Source: Methanosarcinaceae archaeon
GTDB lineage: Archaea; Halobacteriota; Methanosarcinia; Methanosarcinales; Methanosarcinaceae
Reading direction: 5' to 3'
Length of the DNA: 5,193 nt
Assembly (NCBI GenBank): GCA_030594665.1
Contig: JAUVET010000138.1
Span: 1 to 5,193 of the forward strand
The notes beneath the pieces are model-generated. The model searched no databases. It was not told the DNA's origin and saw only the letters and a program-made list of their open reading frames with translations. Shown here piece after piece: positions 1 to 5,148 of the stretch (positions are counted from its first letter, which is position 1; the number at the start of each line of letters is the position of its first letter). Position numbers and translations under genes: made by a program.

Positions 1-110
1 GTGTATCGATTTATAAGAAAAAAATTCGCTAATGCAAGCGTTTGGTTGTGCTCAATAATGTTGAAGATCAGGATAAATGGGGATTTAAAAATAGACTGTT
101 TATAAAATTG
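1..110. other. Edge spacer downstream of the lipoprotein gene
   Basis: This AT-rich stretch lies 3' of the minus-strand lipoprotein gene. A plus-strand frame is open from the window edge to a TAA at 103-105 (34 sense codons), and the lipoprotein's own frame stays open past its stop codon to the edge. Neither translation resembles a family I recognise. No hairpin terminator or clear oligo-T tract in the minus-strand sense stands out. Confidence 0.4.
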
Positions 111-797
111 TTAGAAGTTGTTGGACTTTTCCGACAATCTCACTATATAATCCAAATCATCATTGGCGAATAAAACATACCGTGCTGTCGTGGGGGGTGC
201 AAGTCCTTCCAAGTCCAACCAGAGTATAATGGGATCAAACACCACTTCAATTCCATCTTTACCATTTACTGTGATGTCCTTGTATTCTATGATACGTCCC
301 TGCTCTTTTAATTCTTCAAGACCTATTGGAATTTCTTCACCAATGAAAAATCCATATTCCCAAAATCTGGATTCTGTCTGATTTGAACTAACCAGCACAT
401 CAATCTCAACATAAAAGGATAGGTGTTCTTCTTCACCATAAATTGATGTGTATTCTTGTGGATATGTGGAAAAAACGGATCCACTCGGCGATGTACCCCA
501 ATCTTCAGGATAAGCAATTTTATATCCAAATTCATCATTCTGATACCATTCATACCCGGGCTCCAATGTTGGTAGTTCAACTGTTACTTCAGGAGTTGAT
601 GTGGCTAATGTGGTTTTTTGCTCTGGTGTGGAATTTGAGGTTGGCACTGCTTCTTGCTCTGTTGTAGAAGTCGGTGTTGTATCAGCTGCTGGCGTTTCCA
701 TGGGAGCTGTGGTTTTCTCCCCAACACACCCACTAAAGAGTACAATTGAGGCAATAAATGTTAAAACTATTAAATATACTATGGATTTCCTTTTCAT
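111..797 (-). CDS. Secreted lipoprotein with PsbP-like domain
   Basis: The protein has 228 residues. Its N-terminus is a lipoprotein signal: basic KRK at residues 2-4, a hydrophobic stretch at about 6-20, and the lipobox FSGC with Cys24 as the likely lipidated residue, so the mature protein should be anchored to the outer face of the membrane. Residues about 26-78 form a low-complexity linker rich in Thr, Pro, Ser and Glu. From about residue 80 the sequence YEWYQNDEFGYKIAYPEDW has the F-G-Y-x-I-x-Y-P-x-x-W signature that opens PsbP-like domains, which are common in lipoproteins of Methanosarcinales; the rest of the protein would be that alpha/beta domain. Two N-glycosylation sequons, N55-S-T and N139-Q-T, are present. 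The C-terminus (YIVRLSEKSNNF) is abrupt for this fold and may be truncated. The start is supported by GTGAT five bases upstream. The domain type is inferred from the motif, and the cellular role is unknown. Confidence 0.8.
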   Translation of the reverse strand: MKRKSIVYLIVLTFIASIVLFSGCVGEKTTAPMETPAADTTPTSTTEQEAVPTSNSTPEQKTTLATSTPEVTVELPTLEPGYEWYQNDEFGYKIAYPEDWGTSPSGSVFSTYPQEYTSIYGEEEHLSFYVEIDVLVSSNQTESRFWEYGFFIGEEIPIGLEELKEQGRIIEYKDITVNGKDGIEVVFDPIILWLDLEGLAPPTTARYVLFANDDLDYIVRLSEKSNNF

Positions 798-802
798 GTT
801 TC

Positions 803-807
803 ATCAC
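803..807 (-). promoter_or_regulatory. Ribosome binding site of the lipoprotein gene
   Basis: On the minus strand GTGAT lies five bases before the ATG. It matches the distal part of the archaeal Shine-Dalgarno consensus GGAGGTGAT and supports the start at 797. Confidence 0.55.
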
Positions 808-877
808 TTTCATTCAATTTAGATTATTTTCGTATATGAGTTAATATCATCAATACTATTAGCTATTTAGTCATAAT

Positions 878-888
878 GAATATAAATC
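878..888 (-). promoter_or_regulatory. Candidate TATA box for the lipoprotein gene
   Basis: The minus strand reads AAAAGATTTATATTC across this site, an archaeal-like TATA element with an A-rich BRE-like stretch on its upstream side. Transcription would begin near 858, leaving a leader of about 60 nt before the ATG. The element sits immediately downstream of the HEPN remnant. It was identified by pattern only. Confidence 0.45.
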
Positions 889-894
889 TTTTCT

Positions 895-1108
895 TTATGT
901 TCGGTTTACCCAGTAGCCCGGATAGCGAAATTCAACTGCAAAATCTGTAATTCTTTCAATTATTAGGCCCACTTCTTTAATGAGAATTTTAGCGTATAAC
1001 AAGTTCTTGTCCGCTTTTTCATAGTATATGTTTTACTAATCATATAGTTCGAGTCAATCCGAGCATAGCTAGATTTTTCTCGATCCATTCATGCACAATT
1101 TCGAGCAT
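895..1108 (-). pseudogene. Decayed HEPN (HepT-like) gene remnant
   Basis: Two pieces in different frames look like the two ends of one HEPN-domain protein. The first runs from an ATG at 1106-1108 to a TGA at 1040-1042 and reads MLEIVHEWIEKNLAMLGLTR, the usual first-helix pattern of HEPN proteins (V-x-E-W-I-x-K-A-x-x-D-L). The second runs from about 1032 to a TAA at 895-897 and ends in ITDFAVEFRYPGYW, a C-terminal signature typical of HEPN proteins. An intact HEPN protein has roughly 110-140 residues; only about 67 are represented, a frame change joins them, and the central helices are missing. HepT-type HEPN proteins are RNases that act as the toxin beside an MNT antitoxin. A decayed MNT piece lies directly upstream on the same strand, which strongly supports the assignment. 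Two short native genes are a less likely alternative. Confidence 0.7.
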
Positions 1109-1235
1109 ATACCATTTTTTCTTCACTCTCACTATATTTAATTGGCTTACTCCATACATATGACCCAAAAAAAACATTTTTTTCAGGGTGAGCACTATTG
1201 ATTATTTTTGTGTTGATATTTTTGATGTATTTCTT
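1089..1235 (-). pseudogene. Decayed MNT nucleotidyltransferase (MntA-like) remnant
   Basis: A 48-codon open stretch from 1235 to a TGA at 1089-1091 contains INSAHPEKNVFFGSYVWSKP followed by IKYSESEEK. This matches the start of minimal nucleotidyltransferases, where a helix leads into a hydrophobic strand and the GSx10DxD motif. GS are fragment residues 24-25 (about 1161-1166), and exactly ten residues later the frame reads E-S-E (1122-1130) instead of D-x-D, so both metal-binding aspartates are replaced. The usual remaining 60 or so residues are missing: the frame runs almost directly into the HEPN start at 1108, which fits an internal deletion. Upstream in frame there are stop codons and no good start. 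Intact family members antagonise the HEPN toxin, and MntA is known to AMPylate HepT. This copy is very probably dead. Confidence 0.7.
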
Positions 1236-1384
1236 TTAAATTGTGGTTTAAACCCCATATTTATTGAATATTTAGATGAATATTATTATCGATTACTTCT
1301 TAAATTAACGTCCCCTGTTCCATAGGTAAAACTAATATTCCCCCAATACATTAATAGACAAAAAATGAAGGTCTGTGTTATACT
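1236..1384. other. AT-rich spacer with no recognisable gene
   Basis: This is the remaining part of the spacer between the MNT remnant and the lysA promoter. It is strongly AT-rich, all frames are short, and nothing in it resembles a known protein or RNA. It may contain the lost 5' end and promoter of the decayed MNT gene on the minus strand, but no convincing trace survives. Confidence 0.4.
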
Positions 1385-1410
1385 TTACATTTTACAGGTT
1401 ACATTTTATA
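1385..1410 (+). repeat. 12-bp direct repeat in the lysA promoter
   Basis: TTACATTTTACA (1385-1396) is followed by TTACATTTTATA (1399-1410). They match at 11 of 12 positions and start 14 bp apart. The second copy overlaps the probable lysA TATA box. The arrangement could be a duplicated core promoter or a tandem operator; neither is shown. Confidence 0.5.
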
Positions 1411-1411
1411 A
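1404..1411 (+). promoter_or_regulatory. Probable TATA box of lysA
   Basis: TTTTATAA here is centred about 25 bp before roughly position 1433, which would give a leader of about 20 nt that still contains the Shine-Dalgarno site. A weaker TTATACTT lies about 28 bp further upstream. The call is by pattern and spacing. Confidence 0.5.
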
Positions 1412-1438
1412 CTCAACCAACTTCAGCATAAATACTTA

Positions 1439-1443
1439 GAGGT
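1439..1443 (+). promoter_or_regulatory. Ribosome binding site of lysA
   Basis: GAGGT lies eight bases before the ATG at 1452 and matches the archaeal anti-Shine-Dalgarno complement GGAGGT. It fixes the lysA start. Confidence 0.7.
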
Positions 1444-1451
1444 AAATAATT

Positions 1452-2732
1452 ATGTTTACAATCAAAAATCATTTACAAATTGAGAATAACCATCTCACAA
1501 TTGGCGGTGTCGATTCGGTAAAACTTATTGAACAATACGGCTCACCATTATATGTCACAAATGAAGAACGCTTGCGAGCGAATTACAGGCGTTACAAGGA
1601 TGCATTTCCTGATGCTGACCTGTACTATGCGGCAAAGGCAAACGCAAATTTCACGATCCTCAAGATAATGGCAGATGAAGGTGCAGGAGCAGATGTTTTT
1701 TCAGATGGTGAACTGTACATGGCATTGCTTGCAGGTATTCCAAAAGAGAAAGTGCTCTTCAACGGCAACTCAAAATCCGATCACGAACTTTTGATGGCTG
1801 TCAAGACAGGCGTTCGTGTATCCCTCGATTCCCTTGATGAACTTAAGACTCTTTCCACGATCGCAAAGAATGAAGGCGCGGTCGTTGACATATCGTTCAG
1901 GGTGAACCCTGATGTATCACCTGACACACACCCTAAGATCTCGACAGGTCTTCGGACTTCCAAGTTTGGTGTGCCACATGCTGAGGTTGTTCGTGCATAT
2001 AAGGAAGCAATTGACCTTCCGGGTGTAAATCCGGTCGGTATACATTGCCACATCGGTTCACAGATACTTGATATCACACCGTTTGCCGAAGCAATGACAA
2101 AGATGATGGACCTTGTTGAGCAAGTTTCACGTCTTGGTGTAGAACTTGAATTCGTGGATGTTGGATCAGGACTTGGTATTCCTTATGAGAAGGATATTGA
2201 AGTGCCGACCCCGCAGGACCTTGCTGACCTTATCCTTCCGATATTCAATAAGCGCTGCAAAGCAGAAGGTATCAGCACTAAGCTTATACTTGAACCCGGA
2301 CGATATATTGCGGCTGATTCAACTGTGCTTCTTACGACAGTCAATACGATGAAGGAAGCGGAAAAGAAATTCGTAGGCGTGGATGCGGGATTTAATTTGA
2401 TGATCCGACCTGCGATGTATGAGTCATACCAGCATATTGTTGTTGCAAACAAGGCTGATGCGCCTGCAAAGGATATCTACAGCATTGCAGGTCCGATCTG
2501 TGAGACCGGTGACATCCTTGCACATGACCGCGAATTGCCTGAGATAGAAAAGGGTGATATCATAGCGGTACTTGATGCAGGAGCTTATGGATTTTCGATG
2601 AGTTCCCAATATAATGGCAGGGTGCGATGCGCCGAGGTGCTTGTGAACGATGGGGAAGTGGATGTTATCAGAAAGCGCGAGACTTATGACGACTTGCTTG
2701 CGAACCAGATCCTTCCTGCAAGATTCCTCTGA
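1452..2732 (+). CDS. lysA: Diaminopimelate decarboxylase
   Basis: This PLP enzyme of fold type III removes CO2 from meso-2,6-diaminopimelate to give L-lysine, the last step of the diaminopimelate pathway in the cytoplasm. It has 426 residues, normal for the family. An N-terminal alanine-racemase-like barrel carries the PLP lysine K62 in YYAAKAN, HCHIGSQ at about 198-204 (H200 stacks on the cofactor in this family), the glycine-rich phosphate site VGSGLGIPY at about 237-245, and EPGRYI at 281-286. The C-terminal beta domain supplies the acid Cys C350 in GPICETGD, and GAYGFSMSSQYNGR at about 377-390 with its family-typical tyrosine. All expected active-site residues appear to be present. The start is fixed by GAGGT eight bases upstream. 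No other lysine genes are in the window. The preceding spacer has no visible lysine riboswitch, but it does have a direct repeat at the promoter. No strong terminator follows, so read-through into the isomerase gene is possible. Confidence 0.95.
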   Translation: MFTIKNHLQIENNHLTIGGVDSVKLIEQYGSPLYVTNEERLRANYRRYKDAFPDADLYYAAKANANFTILKIMADEGAGADVFSDGELYMALLAGIPKEKVLFNGNSKSDHELLMAVKTGVRVSLDSLDELKTLSTIAKNEGAVVDISFRVNPDVSPDTHPKISTGLRTSKFGVPHAEVVRAYKEAIDLPGVNPVGIHCHIGSQILDITPFAEAMTKMMDLVEQVSRLGVELEFVDVGSGLGIPYEKDIEVPTPQDLADLILPIFNKRCKAEGISTKLILEPGRYIAADSTVLLTTVNTMKEAEKKFVGVDAGFNLMIRPAMYESYQHIVVANKADAPAKDIYSIAGPICETGDILAHDRELPEIEKGDIIAVLDAGAYGFSMSSQYNGRVRCAEVLVNDGEVDVIRKRETYDDLLANQILPARFL

Positions 2733-2735
2733 TGC

Positions 2736-2759
2736 GGAACAATGGAACAATGAAACAAT
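2736..2759 (+). repeat. Triplicated 8-bp tandem repeat after lysA
   Basis: GGAACAAT occurs twice in tandem (2736-2751), followed by GAAACAAT (2752-2759), three bases after the lysA stop codon. The last unit overlaps the palindrome ACAATTGT (2755-2762). It is probably a slippage product, and no function is evident. Confidence 0.6.
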
Positions 2760-2795
2760 TGTAATGGATCGCATCCCGGATACAACAAGAAATGC

Positions 2796-2810
2796 CAAAA
2801 AGTTATTAAG
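2796..2810 (+). promoter_or_regulatory. Weak candidate promoter of the FKBP gene
   Basis: CAAAAAGTTATTAAG resembles a BRE/TATA pair and would place transcription start near 2831, with a leader of about 45 nt. It departs from the TATA consensus, and transcription from the lysA promoter is an alternative. Confidence 0.3.
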
Positions 2811-2877
2811 GGCATAGGAGTATAGCGGAGATGTATTTTACTGTGACAATTAATAATTAAAATAATAATGAGAGTTG

Positions 2878-3609
2878 ATGAATTTGGCAATCGAAAAAGG
2901 AGATTTCATTAAAGTATCATATACCGGTAAATTTAATGATGAAAAGATATTTGATACCACTGACGAAGAAGTTGCAAAAACTAATGATATTTACACTGAC
3001 CGTGGAATATATGGCGGAGATGTCGTGATCGTTGGTGCAGGACATACAATTGTTGGTCTTGATGAGGATTTTGTTGGGAAAGATGTGGGGTATTCCGGGA
3101 CGGTTGAAATCCCTCCGGAAAAAGGATTTGGAGAGCACAACCTTAAGTTGGTGGAATCAGTTTCCATTACAAAGTTCAAGGATCGTAAGGTATATGAGGG
3201 TCTTGAAGTAGAGGTCAATGGTCAAAGAGGTGTTGTCACAAAGGTTATCGGGCGCAGAGTTCGTGTTGACATGAACCACCCACTTGCAGGAAAGACTGTG
3301 ATATACGAGTATAATATTGAAAAGTTGCTTGACGATGAAGTTGAAAAGATACAGGGTCTCTTTTCACTTTACACAGGTCTGCAGGATCTGGATGTTGAGG
3401 TCAGCAACGGCACAGCGACAATTATCACACCTGCTATGCTTTCATACAACCAGAGATGGTTGATGTCAAAGAGCAGAGTTGCAACTGAGATAATTGAGAA
3501 TGTCGGTGTTGAAGAAGTCTTGTATGTGGAGAAGTATCCGGAAGCTCCGATGATCGAGGAATCAACTGAAGACGTAGAATCAGAAGAAACCGAATCAAGC
3601 GAAGAGTAA
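2878..3609 (+). CDS. FKBP-type peptidyl-prolyl isomerase (SlyD-like, long archaeal form)
   Basis: This is a cytoplasmic prolyl cis-trans isomerase and probable chaperone with 243 residues. The FKBP fold is split. Its first part covers residues about 5-85: IKVSYTGKF, then IFDTT, then VIVGAGHTIVGLDEDFVGK, and IPPEKGFGEHN at about 78-88. An inserted IF (insert-in-flap) domain covers roughly 85-130, and the fold is completed by VDMNHPLAGKTVIYEY at about 130-145, the hallmark of SlyD-like FKBPs. Residues about 150-220 form an additional domain typical of the long archaeal forms, and the tail (227-243) is very acidic. No signal peptide or His-rich SlyD tail is present. The start is uncertain: ATG at 2878 is used here, but a TTG at 2875 and a TTG at 2884 (which would give MAIEKGDF) are possible. 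A TTGAT resembling the SD core lies four bases before 2884. The stop codon is in the loop of a perfect hairpin. Confidence 0.9.
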   Translation: MNLAIEKGDFIKVSYTGKFNDEKIFDTTDEEVAKTNDIYTDRGIYGGDVVIVGAGHTIVGLDEDFVGKDVGYSGTVEIPPEKGFGEHNLKLVESVSITKFKDRKVYEGLEVEVNGQRGVVTKVIGRRVRVDMNHPLAGKTVIYEYNIEKLLDDEVEKIQGLFSLYTGLQDLDVEVSNGTATIITPAMLSYNQRWLMSKSRVATEIIENVGVEEVLYVEKYPEAPMIEESTEDVESEETESSEE

Positions 3610-3626
3610 TTCTCTTCGCATCTTTT
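3599..3626 (+). terminator. Hairpin spanning the FKBP stop codon
   Basis: GCGAAGAG (3599-3606) and CTCTTCGC (3612-3619) form a perfect 8-bp stem around a TAATT loop that contains the TAA stop, followed by ATCTTTT. It is likely to end or stabilise the FKBP transcript. Archaeal termination depends mostly on T tracts, and the tract here is short, so an RNA-stability role is equally possible. Confidence 0.55.
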
Positions 3627-3651
3627 ATAGGTTTCAACAGCTCTTTTAAGC

Positions 3652-3664
3652 AAAAAGGTTATAC
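3652..3664 (+). promoter_or_regulatory. Candidate promoter of tRNA-Ser
   Basis: AAAAAGGTTATAC looks like an A-rich BRE plus TATA element. Initiation about 24 bp downstream, near 3684, would give a 5' leader of about a dozen bases before the mature tRNA. This suggests transcription independent of the FKBP gene. Confidence 0.45.
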
Positions 3665-3695
3665 CACAATACGTTATTTAGGCATCGTCCTGCAT

Positions 3696-3781
3696 GCTGA
3701 GGTAGCCAAGCGGACTACGGCGCTGGTCTTGAAAACCAGTGGTGCTAACGCGCCCCATGAGTTCGAATCTCATCCTCAGCG
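3696..3781 (+). tRNA. tRNA-Ser (anticodon UGA)
   Basis: The full class II cloverleaf can be drawn by eye. The acceptor stem is GCTGAGG (3696-3702) with CCTCAGC (3774-3780). The D stem is GCC/GGC (3705-3707 with 3719-3721), with the GG pair at 3712-3713. The anticodon stem is CTGGT/ACCAG, with loop CTTGAAA and anticodon TGA at 3730-3732. The long variable arm GGTGC-TAAC-GCGCC (3741-3754) is the serine-type identity feature. The T stem is ATGAG/CTCAT with loop TTCGAAT. The discriminator base is G3781, as usual for serine. No intron is seen and CCA is not encoded, as is common in archaea. It decodes UCA and probably other UCN codons. Confidence 0.97.
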
Positions 3782-3784
3782 TAC

Positions 3785-3804
3785 TTTTCTTTTTTTGTGT
3801 TTTT
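3785..3804 (+). terminator. Oligo-T terminator of tRNA-Ser
   Basis: Four bases after the tRNA 3' end come T tracts of four (3785-3788), seven (3790-3796) and five (3800-3804) residues. Runs of T without a hairpin are the usual archaeal intrinsic termination signal. Confidence 0.7.
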
Positions 3805-3901
3805 GGTTTTGAGAGAGGGTTCACTTTGTTGTGTTGATTTGTGATTGATTTTAGTATTCAGTGCAGGAGGGGGTGTTTTGATAAATTGTTATAATGGCAA
3901 C

Positions 3902-3909
3902 TATATATA
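3902..3909 (+). promoter_or_regulatory. Probable TATA box of the Fic gene
   Basis: TATATATA is centred about 55 bp before the Fic ATG, so transcription would start near 3930 with a leader of about 30 nt. A second AT-rich element (TTTATTTATA, about 3921-3930) could give a start close to the ATG. AAGGA (3947-3951), nine bases before the ATG, is the likely ribosome site, and GTGAT at 3933-3937 is a weaker candidate. Confidence 0.5.
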
Positions 3910-3960
3910 CCAATAAACAGTTTATTTATAGAGTGATTTGATCAACAAGGAAATCATATA

Positions 3961-5031
3961 ATGAAACACTGGCACCCCACATATACTATAAATTCCAACA
4001 TAGCCAACGCACTGATGGAGATCGAAGCAGCTCGTGCCGTAGTGGAACATACACCGCTACCTCTTGCAGTTGCGGAAAAGCTGCGCCGTCGTGCTCGTAT
4101 TCGCTCGACTCATTATTCGACTCGTATTGAAGGCAACAGGCTGACACTGGAAGAAGCTGAGCAGGTTATTGTGGAAAAGTCTGCTAAGTTTCACGGGCGT
4201 GAACGGGATGTTGGTGAAGTTCGTAATTATTGGAATGCTTTGTTACGTGTGGAAGAATGGACGGTAAAAAGTCTGCCTCTGACTGAAGACATTATCAAAC
4301 GCCTGCATGCACTGGTAGAAAAAGGTGTGAGGGCTAAACCAAGTCCTTATCGTGATGGTCAGAATGTGATACGGGATTCAGTATCTGGTGGTATTGTATA
4401 TTTGCCACCTGAAGCCAAAGATGTTCCTACATTTATGGCTGCTATGGTAGAATGGGCCAATATGGCTGAAAAGGATGGCATTCCTATTCCGATCATAGCT
4501 GCATTGGTGCATTATCAATTTGTAACCGTTCATCCGTATTATGACGGTAATGGCAGGACGGCACGCTTGCTGGCTACGTTCATATTACACAGGGGAGGTT
4601 ACGGTCTAAATGGTTTCTTCTCTTTGGAAGAGCACCATGCACGTGATCTGGATGCCTATTATCAAGCTCTTGTTGTTCATCCCCACCACAATTATTACGA
4701 AGGACGAGGCGATGCCGATCTAACATCGTGGATAGAATATTTTACAGGATTGCTAGCCGGTGTATTCGCTGTTGCTAAAGAGGAAACATTGCAAAGTGCA
4801 AGCATCATAGTTGATCAGGATGATCTGCGCTATGTGGACCCAAGGATAAGGGCAGTGATGGCACTTTTCACACAGAATGAACGCATAACTTCTTCTGATG
4901 TGGCGAGTACTCTGGGACTTTCTCAGCGAATGGCAAGAGTATTGCTAAAACAATGGGTTGAAGATGGGTGGCTAAAAGTTGCAGATTCATCCCGACGTGC
5001 ACGTGCATATATATTATCAGAAGATCATTGA
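3961..5031 (+). CDS. Fic family protein, class II, with C-terminal winged helix
   Basis: Fic proteins transfer AMP or another phosphate-containing group from a nucleotide to hydroxyl side chains of target proteins. This one has 356 residues. The catalytic motif HPYYDGNGRTAR lies at residues 191-202 and keeps the catalytic H191, the metal-binding D195 and the phosphate-binding R199 and R202. Upstream, S53-T-R-I-E57-G58-N fits the inhibitory motif [S/T]xxxE[G/N], so E57 should block productive ATP binding until it is relieved. Because this motif precedes the Fic core in the same chain, it is a class II enzyme needing no separate antitoxin. GGIVYLPP at 143-150 is the probable target-docking flap. 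Residues about 292-354 form a winged helix-turn-helix with DVASTLGLSQRMARVLLKQW as the recognition region, suggesting DNA binding or self-regulation. It appears intact and catalytically competent. It has its own promoter downstream of the tRNA. The target is unknown. Confidence 0.93.
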   Translation: MKHWHPTYTINSNIANALMEIEAARAVVEHTPLPLAVAEKLRRRARIRSTHYSTRIEGNRLTLEEAEQVIVEKSAKFHGRERDVGEVRNYWNALLRVEEWTVKSLPLTEDIIKRLHALVEKGVRAKPSPYRDGQNVIRDSVSGGIVYLPPEAKDVPTFMAAMVEWANMAEKDGIPIPIIAALVHYQFVTVHPYYDGNGRTARLLATFILHRGGYGLNGFFSLEEHHARDLDAYYQALVVHPHHNYYEGRGDADLTSWIEYFTGLLAGVFAVAKEETLQSASIIVDQDDLRYVDPRIRAVMALFTQNERITSSDVASTLGLSQRMARVLLKQWVEDGWLKVADSSRRARAYILSEDH

Positions 5032-5064
5032 ATTTAACGGCAATTTAACGGCAATTTAACGGCA
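5032..5064 (+). repeat. Triplicated 11-bp tandem repeat after the Fic gene
   Basis: Three perfect tandem copies of ATTTAACGGCA begin directly after the Fic TGA, and the next bases start AATAC. A unit of 11 bp is close to one helical turn, so repeated sites would face the same side of the DNA. It may be replication slippage, or an operator-like site for the following gene. Confidence 0.85.
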
Positions 5065-5148
5065 ATACACCGCAGCGTTTGGTAAATGAATTTAAACATG
5101 CTTGATTAAAAGAAGGTTATTTAGACAGAGCAGGAGAATGCAAAGTAT

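Noticed and set aside
1..105. Plus-strand frame open from the window edge to TAA at 103-105, as the 3' end of an upstream gene
   Set aside because: Thirty-four codons with no recognisable motif, in AT-rich DNA with equally long open stretches on the other strand. Not enough to call a gene.
163..822. Plus-strand open frames (163-381, 443-667 and 601-822) across the lipoprotein gene
   Set aside because: They lie antisense to a gene with a clear signal peptide, lipobox and ribosome site. Their translations resemble no family and they lack ribosome sites.
1164..1188. A8/T7 inverted repeat flanked by CCC and GGG as a terminator or regulatory hairpin
   Set aside because: It falls inside the MNT remnant, where the bases encode EKNVFFG of the conserved strand before GS. 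The symmetry is explained by coding sequence with A/T-rich codons.
1236..1451. Lysine riboswitch or other structured leader before lysA
   Set aside because: The likely leader is only about 20 nt, and no conserved riboswitch core or strong helices are visible in the upstream AT-rich DNA.
1781..2890. Minus-strand open frames over lysA and its 3' spacer, including ones of 98, 89, 124 and 68 codons
   Set aside because: They are shadows of the strongly supported lysA reading frame, with low-complexity or unfamiliar translations and no plausible starts.
2917..3653. Minus-strand open frames over the FKBP gene
   Set aside because: The Ser/Thr-rich translation is what acidic coding sequence gives on the opposite strand. 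The plus-strand FKBP motifs are unambiguous.
3696..3781. tRNA-Ser 3' end as an attachment site of an integrated element that includes the Fic gene
   Set aside because: No second copy of the tRNA 3' end is found downstream within the window and no integrase is present, so integration cannot be supported from here.
5032..5064. CRISPR-like array
   Set aside because: The 11-bp units are directly adjacent with no spacers, so this is a simple tandem repeat.
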